In this document: positions 1 to 6,792 of the stretch, one piece after another
Layout: every line of letters begins with the position of its first letter
Numbering within the stretch: the stretch's first letter is position 1
DNA from: Candidatus Limnocylindrus primus
GTDB lineage: Bacteria > Chloroflexota > Limnocylindria > Limnocylindrales > Limnocylindraceae
Length of the DNA: 40,787 nt
Direction of reading: 5' to 3'
Assembly (NCBI GenBank): GCA_003670475.1
Contig: QWRJ01000005.1
Location: forward strand, 5,216-46,002
Notes under the pieces: generated by a model
What the model was told of the DNA's origin: nothing
What the model saw: only the letters and a program-made list of their open reading frames with translations
The model's database searches: none
Translations under genes and position numbers: made by a program

Positions 1-474
1 GCGAGGCTCGGACTCGGCGCAACCCTCGCCGCCTTCATTGAAGTTCCCTTCATGATCGCCTCGGCCCGCATGCTTAAAGGGATTGGGCTACGACGTGGCT
101 TCGCTGCCGCAACCGCAATCATGGGAGTGATCACCGCTTCGGTCGCACTGTTTGACAGCGCGCTTTCGCTCACGCTCCTGCGACTCGCTGAGGGGGCAGT
201 CTTTGCGATTGCGTTGATGTGCGCCGTCGAAGTGGTTGATCGCCTGGTGCCACGCCGCCTTCACGCAACAGGGCAGTCGCTCTATCACTCTGCCGGGACG
301 CTGGGCGCCGCGCTCGGCGGCATCGTCGCAGGTGTGCTCTATGACATGTCAGGCTCGACCGTAGTGTTCGTTGCAAGTGGAGCGGGGCTGTTGATCACCG
401 CACTCTTTGCGCTCCGCACCATTCCACGGGGACGCGTGCTGCTCGAGTCCGACGCCACCCACGGTGCCAGATAG
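1..474 (+). CDS. MFS transporter, C-terminal part (5' end outside window)
   Basis: The open frame runs from the first base of the window to the TAG at 472-474 and encodes the last 157 residues of a major facilitator superfamily permease. The visible part starts with GAT..AAFIEVPFM, followed by ARMLKGIG, which resembles the sixth-to-eighth helix region of LacY/MFS_1-like permeases. Four to five hydrophobic helices follow, with the loop DRLVPRRLHATGQSL before a Gly/Ala-rich helix. The substrate cannot be inferred. The gene is convergent with the minus-strand genes that follow, with a hairpin between them. Confidence 0.8.
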   Translation, partial: ARLGLGATLAAFIEVPFMIASARMLKGIGLRRGFAAATAIMGVITASVALFDSALSLTLLRLAEGAVFAIALMCAVEVVDRLVPRRLHATGQSLYHSAGTLGAALGGIVAGVLYDMSGSTVVFVASGAGLLITALFALRTIPRGRVLLESDATHGAR

Positions 475-479
475 CAAAA

Positions 480-511
480 CGCTCCGCTGCAGCGTCAGCT
501 GCAACGGAGCG
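480..511 (-). terminator. Rho-independent terminator for the small-membrane-protein genes
   Basis: A perfect 7-bp stem (CGCTCCG/CGGAGCG) is extended after one mismatch by TGCA/TGCA around an 8-base loop. Read on the minus strand the stem is followed by TTTTGC, so it works best as an intrinsic terminator for the genes at 529-779. On the plus strand it may also end the MFS transcript. Confidence 0.7.
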
Positions 512-528
512 CTATGAGATCAACTTCG

Positions 529-612
529 TTAGCTCTGGAGGTCTTTGTAGACCGCAAAAAGCACGGGGATCATGACGATCACACCGAGGACGAAGACGAT
601 CGGATCGCTCAC
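529..612 (-). CDS. 27-residue single-helix membrane peptide
   Basis: A short frame starting with GTG at 612 overlaps the TGA of the preceding gene as GTGA, the usual sign of translational coupling. The product begins VSDPIVFVLGVIVMIPVLF, a single hydrophobic helix, and ends in the polar tail AVYKDLQS. A terminator follows 18 bases after the stop. I do not recognise the family. The coupling, the amphipathic tail and the terminator make it likely to be a real gene whose product works with the 56-residue neighbour, perhaps as small subunits or regulators of a membrane complex; that is inference. Confidence 0.5.
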   Translation of the reverse strand: MSDPIVFVLGVIVMIPVLFAVYKDLQS

Positions 613-779
613 TTGCCCTTCTTGGCCAGCAGGTTGCCGAGCGAAAGGATCGCTGGGACCCAGAGGCCGATGTAGATGCCGTGCATCTGGTTCGCCTCAA
701 CGCCGATCCCGAAGTAGAAGGCGATGGAGATTGCGAGGCTGGCGCCGCCAGCGACGATGTACAGGTTCTTCGAATCCAT
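609..779 (-). CDS. 56-residue two-helix membrane protein
   Basis: The ATG at 779 is preceded by a good ribosome binding site (GGGAGGT, 5 bases upstream). The product starts MDSKNLYIVAGG, has a hydrophobic helix at about residues 7-26, a short polar turn (GVEANQMHG), a second helix at about 34-51 and a basic end (LAKKGK). It resembles no family I can name. It is followed by a coupled 27-residue membrane peptide and lies just upstream of a strong terminator, so the pair forms its own short transcript. Confidence 0.6.
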   Translation of the reverse strand: MDSKNLYIVAGGASLAISIAFYFGIGVEANQMHGIYIGLWVPAILSLGNLLAKKGK

Positions 780-824
780 GTTGACCTCCCTTTACGTGGC
801 CCGAGTTTCGAGCCTGACCATACT

Positions 825-1742
825 TTAACGCAGGGCAGGGGGGGCGTCACCTTCGCCCAAGTCGACGTTGGCGATCCGTTCGCCCTTCTGCACGATCCGC
901 TTCACGGAGGTTTGGGCACCGTTAATGTCCTCGCCTACCTGGCGGAAGTGGGTGGCGAGCTTCTCAATGCGCTCCGCGAGCAGTTCAACGTCTCGCGTCA
1001 GGCCGCCCACCTCTTGCTGGATCAGGATCGCCTGTTCACCGATCTTTGACTCAACGTGGAACATGCTCACCGTGGCAAGTAGCGCATGCAGCGTGTTCGG
1101 CGAGGCGAAGACCACACGCTTCCCGTTGGCGTACTGCTCAAGGTCGGGGAAGCTGGTGAAGAGTTCGGCGTAGATCGCCTCCGATGGGATGAACATCACG
1201 GCGAGGCGACTCGTCTCACCCGGAATCACATACTTGGAGCCGATCGCGTCAATGTGCGCCTTAAGCGCCGTGCGGAACTGTGTTGCGGCGGTGGGGTCGC
1301 CAGCGACAAACTTTTGATACGCCTCAAGTGGGAACTTGGAGTCAACGCAGACACGGTTTGACGCAGCGCCGCGGCCCACAATGCAGTCCGCAATCTTCCC
1401 GTTGGAGAGCGTCTCCTGAAAGCTGTAGAGATCGTTCGGGAGGGCGTCGCGCACGATCTCTTCCAGGCGCGCCTCGCCGTACTGGCCGCGCGCCTGCTTG
1501 TTCTGGAAGACGGAGAGGAGCTCGTCCATCGGCTCACGAAGGCGTTCGATCCCCTGTTGCGCCGCGTCAATGCGGGCCAGACGTTCTACGACCGACTGAA
1601 GCTGGTCCTCCACGCGCTGGGCTTGCAGCGTGCTCGTTGGATCCGCCGGTGCGGTGCGGCCAGAGCGAAGGGCGGCGACCAGCGCGGCGAGTGCCGCGAA
1701 GACGGCAACCAGGAGTGCAGCGAGCGCGATCGGATCACTCAT
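825..1742 (-). CDS. rmuC: RmuC family DNA recombination protein
   Basis: The 305-residue product has an N-terminal membrane anchor (about residues 5-25), a coiled-coil stretch (about 40-80) and the RmuC domain (about 85-285). Diagnostic segments are the RGQYGEARLEEI region, VDSKFPLEAYQKF and FASPNTLHALLATV. RmuC limits inversions at short inverted repeats in E. coli and is thought to be a nuclease-fold protein. This copy is shorter than the roughly 450-residue proteobacterial form, mainly in the coiled coil. The ATG at 1742 is preceded by CAGACT six bases upstream, an imperfect version of the TANNNT-N6 arrangement seen elsewhere in the window. Confidence 0.9.
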   Translation of the reverse strand: MSDPIALAALLVAVFAALAALVAALRSGRTAPADPTSTLQAQRVEDQLQSVVERLARIDAAQQGIERLREPMDELLSVFQNKQARGQYGEARLEEIVRDALPNDLYSFQETLSNGKIADCIVGRGAASNRVCVDSKFPLEAYQKFVAGDPTAATQFRTALKAHIDAIGSKYVIPGETSRLAVMFIPSEAIYAELFTSFPDLEQYANGKRVVFASPNTLHALLATVSMFHVESKIGEQAILIQQEVGGLTRDVELLAERIEKLATHFRQVGEDINGAQTSVKRIVQKGERIANVDLGEGDAPPALR

Positions 1743-1762
1743 GCGGTCAGTCTGCCTGATGC

Positions 1763-1784
1763 CCGTGCCGACTGCGTGGCACGG
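1763..1784 (-). terminator. Hairpin between two minus-strand genes
   Basis: A perfect 7-bp inverted repeat (CCGTGCC/GGCACGG, 8-base loop) sits after the stop of the 73-residue protein gene and before rmuC. It has no T-run, so it may only attenuate or stabilise the upstream transcript. Confidence 0.35.
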
Positions 1785-1803
1785 CGGTTGTCAGCGCGAA
1801 AAG

Positions 1804-2025
1804 TTAGAACCAGCCGAAGAGGCCCGACTTCTTCTTCAGGATCGGGAGGCCGGTTCGACCCGACTCCTTCACCTTGTAGCCCTCGGGAATCTCCGCGACT
1901 GGCCCCTTCCCCACCTTCTTGGCAAAGAAGTAGAGCGTCACCGTCTTCCCACTCGCCACCTTGCGCGAGCGGCCATGCAAAAAGTAGGTCGTCCCCTTGG
2001 AGTTCTCAAACGAAAATGCTGCCAT
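1804..2025 (-). CDS. Small conserved protein of unknown function (73 residues)
   Basis: The ATG at 2025 follows GAGGGGGAG, a convincing ribosome binding site, and was preferred over an upstream start. The product begins MAAFSFENSKGTTYFLHG and continues with the pattern KTVTLYFFAKK...EIPEGYKV.ESGRTGLPILKKK. I recall this pattern from short conserved hypothetical proteins in Actinobacteria and Chloroflexi, but know no function for it. No signal peptide or helix is present; the predicted form is a small beta-rich cytosolic protein with a hydrophobic C-terminus (GLFGWF). A plausible promoter lies at 2065-2093. Confidence 0.75.
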   Translation of the reverse strand: MAAFSFENSKGTTYFLHGRSRKVASGKTVTLYFFAKKVGKGPVAEIPEGYKVKESGRTGLPILKKKSGLFGWF

Positions 2026-2064
2026 GCTCCCTCCCCCTCGCGACACAACGGTCACGTTGCTGTA

Positions 2065-2093
2065 AGACTACGCTTCACTCAGCCCCACGGCAA
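2065..2093 (-). promoter_or_regulatory. Probable sigma-70 type promoter
   Basis: On the minus strand TTGCCG (2093-2088) and TAGTCT (2070-2065) are separated by 17 bases, and the RBS and ATG of the 73-residue protein follow about 40 bases later. Spacing and both hexamers fit a housekeeping promoter. Confidence 0.5.
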
Positions 2094-2111
2094 TGGTCTT
2101 CTTTGGTTTGG

Positions 2112-3194
2112 TTACGCCCCTGGAATCGGCTTCGCCTGGTCGAGAAACTCTGGCATGCGGGTGAGATCCACGTTTCCACCACTCAGGATCACCACGACGC
2201 GATCACCCTGTGAAACGGGCACGCGACCGAAGAGAAGGGCGGCGAGCGCGGCGGCGCCAGCGGGTTCCACCACCTGCTTGCAACGCTCGGCGAGGAAGCG
2301 GAGACCGCCGAGGATCTCTTCGTCAGGGAGGGTGATGCAGGCGTCTAGCAGTGAAGCGGCGAGTGGAAGCGTCCATGAGCCGGCGTACGGCGCGCCGAGT
2401 CCATCAGCGATTGATTTCGGCTGAACTGGCACGATGCTCCCCGCCTCTACGGCAAGCTTCACCGCCGCTGAGCCCTCTGGCTCAACACCGTAGATGCGAA
2501 TCCCTGGCTTCAGTGCGCGCAGCGCAACAGCGGTGCCACAGAGCATGCCGCCACCACCGAGTCCGCCAATCACCACGTCCGCTTCAGGGAGCTGATCAAG
2601 GATCTCCAGACCGAGTGTCCCGTGTCCGGAGATAACGTACGGATCGTCAAACGGGTGTGCGTCAAAAAGTCCAAGTTCTTTGATGAGCTGGTCTTTCAGG
2701 ACGCCCGCTTCACCCATGAGTCCATCAACAAGGTGAACTGTTGCGCCATATGACTCACAGGCGGAAATTTTTGCGGGGACGGCGCTCCGTGGCATCACCA
2801 CATGTACAGGGATCCCGAACTGTCGTCCCGCCCATGCATATGCGGCGGCGGCGTTGCCGGCGCTGAAGGTGATCAGACCGCGACGCCGTACTTCATCCTC
2901 GCCGAAGTGCTCCACCATATGTGTCACGCGGCTCAACATCCCGCGCACCTTGTACGAACCGGTGCGCTGCAGGTGTTCCGACTTCAGACGCACGCGACCA
3001 TCACCAAGAAGCGGCCCGCCACTCCGACGCAGCGCCTCTGCGGCACCGATCGATGAGAGGAGTGGTGTGACGTGGAGGCGTCCGGCGGTGCGCGCGGCGG
3101 CGGACTTTACCGCCTTCAAATCCATCGTGAAGACGCCTCCTGTTAGCGCGTCGCGCGTGGGGAGCGGCGGGGGGGCGGGTCGTAGTTCAGGCAT
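2112..3194 (-). CDS. Threonine dehydratase-like PLP enzyme (fold type II)
   Basis: The product is a serine/threonine dehydratase or racemase family enzyme. The PLP lysine lies in RTGSYKVRGM, the cofactor phosphate loop is GGLGGGGMLCG, and a C-terminal LSGGN motif is present. There is no C-terminal ACT domain, so it resembles the catabolic or racemase branch rather than feedback-regulated IlvA. Two starts are possible. ATG 3194 has TACCGT six bases upstream, matching the leaderless arrangement seen repeatedly here. ATG 3125 has a GGAGG ten bases upstream and gives a 337-residue protein beginning near the family's usual N-terminus. I give the longer form. Threonine or serine deamination is the likely reaction; racemase activity cannot be excluded. 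Confidence 0.85.
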   Translation of the reverse strand: MPELRPAPPPLPTRDALTGGVFTMDLKAVKSAAARTAGRLHVTPLLSSIGAAEALRRSGGPLLGDGRVRLKSEHLQRTGSYKVRGMLSRVTHMVEHFGEDEVRRRGLITFSAGNAAAAYAWAGRQFGIPVHVVMPRSAVPAKISACESYGATVHLVDGLMGEAGVLKDQLIKELGLFDAHPFDDPYVISGHGTLGLEILDQLPEADVVIGGLGGGGMLCGTAVALRALKPGIRIYGVEPEGSAAVKLAVEAGSIVPVQPKSIADGLGAPYAGSWTLPLAASLLDACITLPDEEILGGLRFLAERCKQVVEPAGAAALAALLFGRVPVSQGDRVVVILSGGNVDLTRMPEFLDQAKPIPGA

Positions 3195-3200
3195 ATACGA

Positions 3201-3206
3201 ACGGTA
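3201..3206 (-). promoter_or_regulatory. -10 box of a leaderless promoter
   Basis: TACCGT on the minus strand ends six bases before ATG 3194. The divergent gene at 3247 carries the identical hexamer at the same distance. No clear -35 box is visible. Confidence 0.45.
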
Positions 3207-3234
3207 GCCGACGACCGAATGACGTGCGAACAGG

Positions 3235-3240
3235 TACCGT
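3235..3240 (+). promoter_or_regulatory. -10 box of a leaderless promoter
   Basis: TACCGT ends six bases before ATG 3247 and no ribosome binding site is present, so the mRNA probably begins at or next to the start codon. Confidence 0.5.
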
Positions 3241-3246
3241 GCCGAT

Positions 3247-3699
3247 ATGAGCCAGCCTGAGATTCGCCACGCAACCGTTGACGAGATCCTCCCGCTTCGC
3301 AGTGAAGTCCTGCGTGGCGGCGGGCCGCTTGAGCGCGCCCTTCTCCCAGGTGATCGTGAAGGGCTCGGCGTCCACTGGGGCGCCTGGGTTGATGGGAGGC
3401 TCGCCGCCTGTGGATCGCTCTACGAGGTCACCGACGAGGAGGGTCACCGCAGCACGCAGCTTCGTGGCATGGCAACGGCGCCAGATCTCCGCAACGGCGG
3501 CATTGGTGGGGCGCTCCTCGAGGCGGCGATCGCCGAATGGGAGGCGACTCCGAATCCAGTAGCGCCGCTCTGGTGCAACGCACGGATTCGCGCCGTCCCC
3601 TTCTACACGCGTCACCGCTTCAATAAAATCGGCGAGCCGTTTGACTTTCCAGGGGTCGGCGAGCATCTCAAGATGATCTACATCGGGGAGCCAGCATGA
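3247..3699 (+). CDS. GNAT family N-acetyltransferase
   Basis: This 150-residue single-domain acetyltransferase has the acetyl-CoA pyrophosphate loop in the region ATAPDLRNGGIGGALLEAA (about residues 77-95, pattern Q/RxxGxG/A) and a C-terminal strand-helix with PFYTRHRF. The overall length and the position of motif A fit GNAT proteins such as PA4866-like or ElaA-like enzymes. The substrate is unknown. The stop overlaps the next start as ATGA, coupling it to a DMT exporter, so the two may acetylate and export the same small molecule (inference). Confidence 0.85.
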   Translation: MSQPEIRHATVDEILPLRSEVLRGGGPLERALLPGDREGLGVHWGAWVDGRLAACGSLYEVTDEEGHRSTQLRGMATAPDLRNGGIGGALLEAAIAEWEATPNPVAPLWCNARIRAVPFYTRHRFNKIGEPFDFPGVGEHLKMIYIGEPA

Positions 3700-4640
3700 T
3701 CGGAGCGCTCTTTGGCGTGCTCGCCGCATTCGCATGGGGTGGCGGCGATTTTGTTGGCGGCATCATCAGCCGACGCCTCCCCACCTTCTTTGTTGTTGCG
3801 GCGAGCCAGGCAGTAGCACTGTTGATCTTGATCCCCGTTGCGGCGCTAAGCGGCCAACCGATCCCTGACAGCGACACGGCGCTCACCACGGCACTCGCGG
3901 GTGTCACGGGAGGAACTGGTGTCCTTGCCCTCTATCACGGCTTTGCACACGGCCGAATCTCTATTGTTGCAAGCATCGCCGGATCACTGGCGGCGCTCAT
4001 CCCTGTTGCTGTTGCGGCGGCTGGTGGAGAGGCACTCTCACCACTTCGCATCGTTGGATTTTTGTTTGCGATCATCGCCATCGTCATCGTTTCAACCAGC
4101 GCCGACACGAGCGCTGCACATGCGGGTGAGCCAGGAGCGCATAAGGATGCCTCCAGTGGAGCAGCACCACTTGGCGGCGCGCTCTACGGGTTGCTTGCCG
4201 GTGTCTGCTTCGCCGGATTCAGCCTGATCTTTTCTGGGATTGAAGCGCCAGGAACACTCTGGCTGCTCACTGGACTTCGTGTCGCAAGCGTCAGCGCACT
4301 CGTTGCGGTCTTCCTTATCTCACGACTTATTGGCAAGCAGCCACCAGGCGCGGAACCAATTCCTGCCGGCGCAATCCCAACGAACCTGCGTGGACATCTT
4401 CTCCTCTTTGGAATACTCGCCGCGGCGGGGAGTGGAGATACGCTCGGAAATCTCTTCTTCCTCTTGTCGGCGCAAGAGAGTGGTGTAGCGGTTGCCGCCG
4501 TCTTCACCTCTATCGCTCCAGTAACCACGGTCCTCTTCGCCGCGCTGATCTTGCGCGAACGGATTGGCCGCCGACAGGGGATCGGCATCGGGCTGGCCGC
4601 CCTGGCAACGGTCGCCATTGCGCTTGGCGGGCTCTCGTAG
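3696..4640 (+). CDS. EamA/DMT superfamily permease
   Basis: The 314-residue protein has ten predicted transmembrane helices in two EamA repeats (about residues 1-130 and 155-314), separated by a hydrophilic linker rich in Ser/Ala/His. The first helix, FGVLAAFAWGGGDFVGG, and the end of repeat two, AALILRERIGRRQGIGIGL, are typical of drug/metabolite exporters. Translation is coupled to the GNAT gene by a 4-base overlap. The substrate is unknown. Confidence 0.88.
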   Translation: MIGALFGVLAAFAWGGGDFVGGIISRRLPTFFVVAASQAVALLILIPVAALSGQPIPDSDTALTTALAGVTGGTGVLALYHGFAHGRISIVASIAGSLAALIPVAVAAAGGEALSPLRIVGFLFAIIAIVIVSTSADTSAAHAGEPGAHKDASSGAAPLGGALYGLLAGVCFAGFSLIFSGIEAPGTLWLLTGLRVASVSALVAVFLISRLIGKQPPGAEPIPAGAIPTNLRGHLLLFGILAAAGSGDTLGNLFFLLSAQESGVAVAAVFTSIAPVTTVLFAALILRERIGRRQGIGIGLAALATVAIALGGLS

Positions 4641-4680
4641 AAGGCGCGCACCGCTCGACTCACACTTTGTAACAAGAGGG

Positions 4681-4686
4681 TAGAAT
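4681..4686 (+). promoter_or_regulatory. -10 box close to a start codon
   Basis: TAGAAT lies nine bases before ATG 4696 with no ribosome binding site between, placing the transcription start within a few bases of the start codon. No convincing -35 is seen. Confidence 0.45.
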
Positions 4687-4695
4687 CCCTCTCCC

Positions 4696-5007
4696 ATGAC
4701 AGTTGCCCCCCACGCCATCCGATTCGAGACAGCGACTGGAACGCTGCACGTTGACGGACGAAACATTCAGCTCACTGGCATGGAGAAGCGCATGATCGCG
4801 CTCTTTGTTGAGCGGCTCGGTGAGGCGATCGCCCATCAAGAGATCAGGACGAAGGTTTGGGGTGAGAGCTGGACGGGCGGCGACGAGGCACTCCGCGTCA
4901 CCGTGAATCGACTCCGCCGAAAGTTTGAAGGGAATCAGCGCAAGCCAGAGATTCTCGTGAGCGTCCGTGGCATTGGCTACCGAATGATGGGATACCGCGC
5001 CACCTGA
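4696..5007 (+). CDS. Stand-alone winged-helix DNA-binding protein (OmpR/PhoB type)
   Basis: The 103 residues consist almost entirely of a Trans_reg_C winged-helix domain: an N-terminal beta sheet (IRFETATGTLHVDGRNIQL), then LTGMEKRMIALFVER, the recognition helix region DEALRVTVNRLRRKFE and the wing VSVRGIGYRM. Response regulators carry this domain after a receiver; here there is no receiver and no room for one, since a promoter-like box lies directly upstream. It probably binds DNA as a constitutive or protein-controlled regulator. The gene stands alone and is convergent with the next one. Confidence 0.85.
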   Translation: MTVAPHAIRFETATGTLHVDGRNIQLTGMEKRMIALFVERLGEAIAHQEIRTKVWGESWTGGDEALRVTVNRLRRKFEGNQRKPEILVSVRGIGYRMMGYRAT

Positions 5008-5037
5008 TTTTCACCGCACCACGCGCGCGAGAGCCTT

Positions 5038-5460
5038 CTAGAGTCCGAGCAGCAGCGGCTTGAGGAACTGGCTCTCAACCACCAACGCAAGGTAGGCAAT
5101 CGGTAGGCTTGCAAAGAGGCCGAGTGCGGCAGACCATCCTGAACGCTGCACTCCGCGTCCATCTGCTGCTGGCTGCGGAACAATCAGAAAGGTCATCACG
5201 CTGCCAGAGACCACCGTAAAGAGGACGAGCAGCGCCGCCGCCTCTGCACGAAGATCCGCGCCACCGAGAATGTTCAGCAGTGACGTGCCGTCGCGAAGTG
5301 CACGTTCCACTTGAAGGTCATACGCCAAGTAGATCAACGTATAGATGAGCGCGCTTCCACCGCTTGCAAGCACAGCACGGAATACTGGACGTGGCGCATG
5401 TTGCAGCTGATAGAGACGCTTCCCGAAGAAACCGCGCGGCTCTCTCCCCTGCTTCATCAC
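5038..5460 (-). CDS. Membrane protein of unknown function (140 residues)
   Basis: Four hydrophobic segments are visible (about residues 27-47, 60-72 weakly, 73-93 and 110-130) after a basic N-terminus (MMKQGREPRGFFGKRLYQ), suggesting an inner-membrane protein with a cytoplasmic N-terminus. I recognise no family. The start at 5460 lies 8 bases after the stop of the aminotransferase gene, so it is the last gene of the run beginning at 9981. GTG 5460 and ATG 5457 are equally possible starts. Confidence 0.6.
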   Translation of the reverse strand: MMKQGREPRGFFGKRLYQLQHAPRPVFRAVLASGGSALIYTLIYLAYDLQVERALRDGTSLLNILGGADLRAEAAALLVLFTVVSGSVMTFLIVPQPAADGRGVQRSGWSAALGLFASLPIAYLALVVESQFLKPLLLGL

Positions 5461-5468
5461 CGCAACAC

Positions 5469-6782
5469 TCAGCTATGGATGATGTCGATCACTGGGCGCT
5501 TCGGCAGGCTCTCAGGCGTGTGCGCCGCGATCAGGGTGATCAGCTCCAGAATGCGCGTGACCTCTTCGTCCGTGTTCCAGAAACCCCATGAGGTGCGGAG
5601 TGCGGGGGCAGAAGCGGGACGCTCGGCGGTGGCGGAGATCCCTGGGACGCGGCGGGTGATGGCGAAGACGCGACGCCCGAGCTCTTCAACCACCTGATCC
5701 GCCTCCCAGCCAGCGATGCGCAGGGCGACGATCGTGGCGTGTCCGCCAGGGTGAGCGAGCAGCTCCACGCCTGGGATTGCGGCGGCGCCTGCGTAGAAGT
5801 CACGGGCGAGTCGGCCCGCTCGAGCCACCGCCCATGGAAGGCCGACCTGCATGGAGAGCCAGCCAGCCGCTCGTGCTGCGCCGATCAGTGCGGGTCGCGC
5901 GAAGCCAGAGGTTTCAAATCGACGTGCGTCGCTCTGCATCACACCAACACCGTCGAGCGCCGGTCCACTGAAGGCGAGGAATCCGCCGATCACTGGTCTG
6001 ATCACTTCTGACTGCAGGGTGCGTCGTGAGATGCGAATCCCCGCAAGGCCTTCAATGCCGAGCAGCCACTTCTGTGACGGGAAGGCGATCACGTCAGGAT
6101 CGAGCGCGTCCGCAGCATCAAGGAGCGCGCCGACCGACTGCGCACCATCAACGATCGTGATGATCTTCGCGGCGCGCGCGCGCGGCAGGAGCGTCTCAAG
6201 TGGGAGGATGCGCCCGCTCAACCAACTGACGCGCGAGATCAGAAGAAGACGCGTCGGTGCTTCGAGCAGTTGTGAGACCTGCTGAATGATCTCTTCATCA
6301 GTTCGTGGTGTGTTTCGCTCGGTGCGCAGGCTCACCGTCTCAATCGTCAGGCCAGTCCGCGCGGCGAGTGCGGCCAAGCTGCCACGAATCGCTGGATACT
6401 CCTCATCAAGCGTCACGATGCGATCGTCAGGCTTCCACTCAATGCCGAGGACCGTGCGCATCACCGCCTCCGTGGTGCTGTGCGACACAGCAACCAGATC
6501 AAGGTCTGTTGCCAACACGGATGCGAAGACGCCGCGCAACTCATCAGCGCGCGTCTCAACATCATCCATCACGTGCTCTGAGCCACGCCCCGTGGCGAGC
6601 TCCTGCTCTTGAACCTGGCGCATCGCCGCATCTACTTCTCGTGGTAGCGGGCCGTTGCTGCCAGCGTTGAGGTAGATCCCCGCCGTCGTCGCAGGGATGG
6701 CGGCGCGAAGCTCGGCAACCTTGGCCGCCTCGTCTGTTGAGGTGGCAGCAGCCTTCAGTAGCTCTTCAGCGCTCTTCTCCAT
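5469..6782 (-). CDS. Class V aminotransferase (isopenicillin N epimerase/cysteine desulfurase-like)
   Basis: The 437-residue PLP enzyme of fold type I shows the AGSNGPLP N-terminal motif, VDGAQSVGA (cofactor Asp) and FPSQKWLLG, with the Schiff-base lysine at about residue 238. It lacks the C-terminal RxGxHC loop of cysteine desulfurases (here there is only ITRRVPGISATAERP), so desulfurase activity is unlikely. It is closer to the isopenicillin N epimerase or kynureninase-like branch. The substrate is unknown. GGAGGA lies just upstream of the start. It follows the ligase gene with a 10-base gap. Confidence 0.85.
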   Translation of the reverse strand: MEKSAEELLKAAATSTDEAAKVAELRAAIPATTAGIYLNAGSNGPLPREVDAAMRQVQEQELATGRGSEHVMDDVETRADELRGVFASVLATDLDLVAVSHSTTEAVMRTVLGIEWKPDDRIVTLDEEYPAIRGSLAALAARTGLTIETVSLRTERNTPRTDEEIIQQVSQLLEAPTRLLLISRVSWLSGRILPLETLLPRARAAKIITIVDGAQSVGALLDAADALDPDVIAFPSQKWLLGIEGLAGIRISRRTLQSEVIRPVIGGFLAFSGPALDGVGVMQSDARRFETSGFARPALIGAARAAGWLSMQVGLPWAVARAGRLARDFYAGAAAIPGVELLAHPGGHATIVALRIAGWEADQVVEELGRRVFAITRRVPGISATAERPASAPALRTSWGFWNTDEEVTRILELITLIAAHTPESLPKRPVIDIIHS

Positions 6783-6792
6783 ACGTCCTCCG

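Noticed and set aside
5469-6782. Second cysteine desulfurase feeding the sulfur pathways
   Set aside because: The PLP lysine is present, but the RxGxHC active-site loop found in SufS is absent, so desulfurase activity is not supported.
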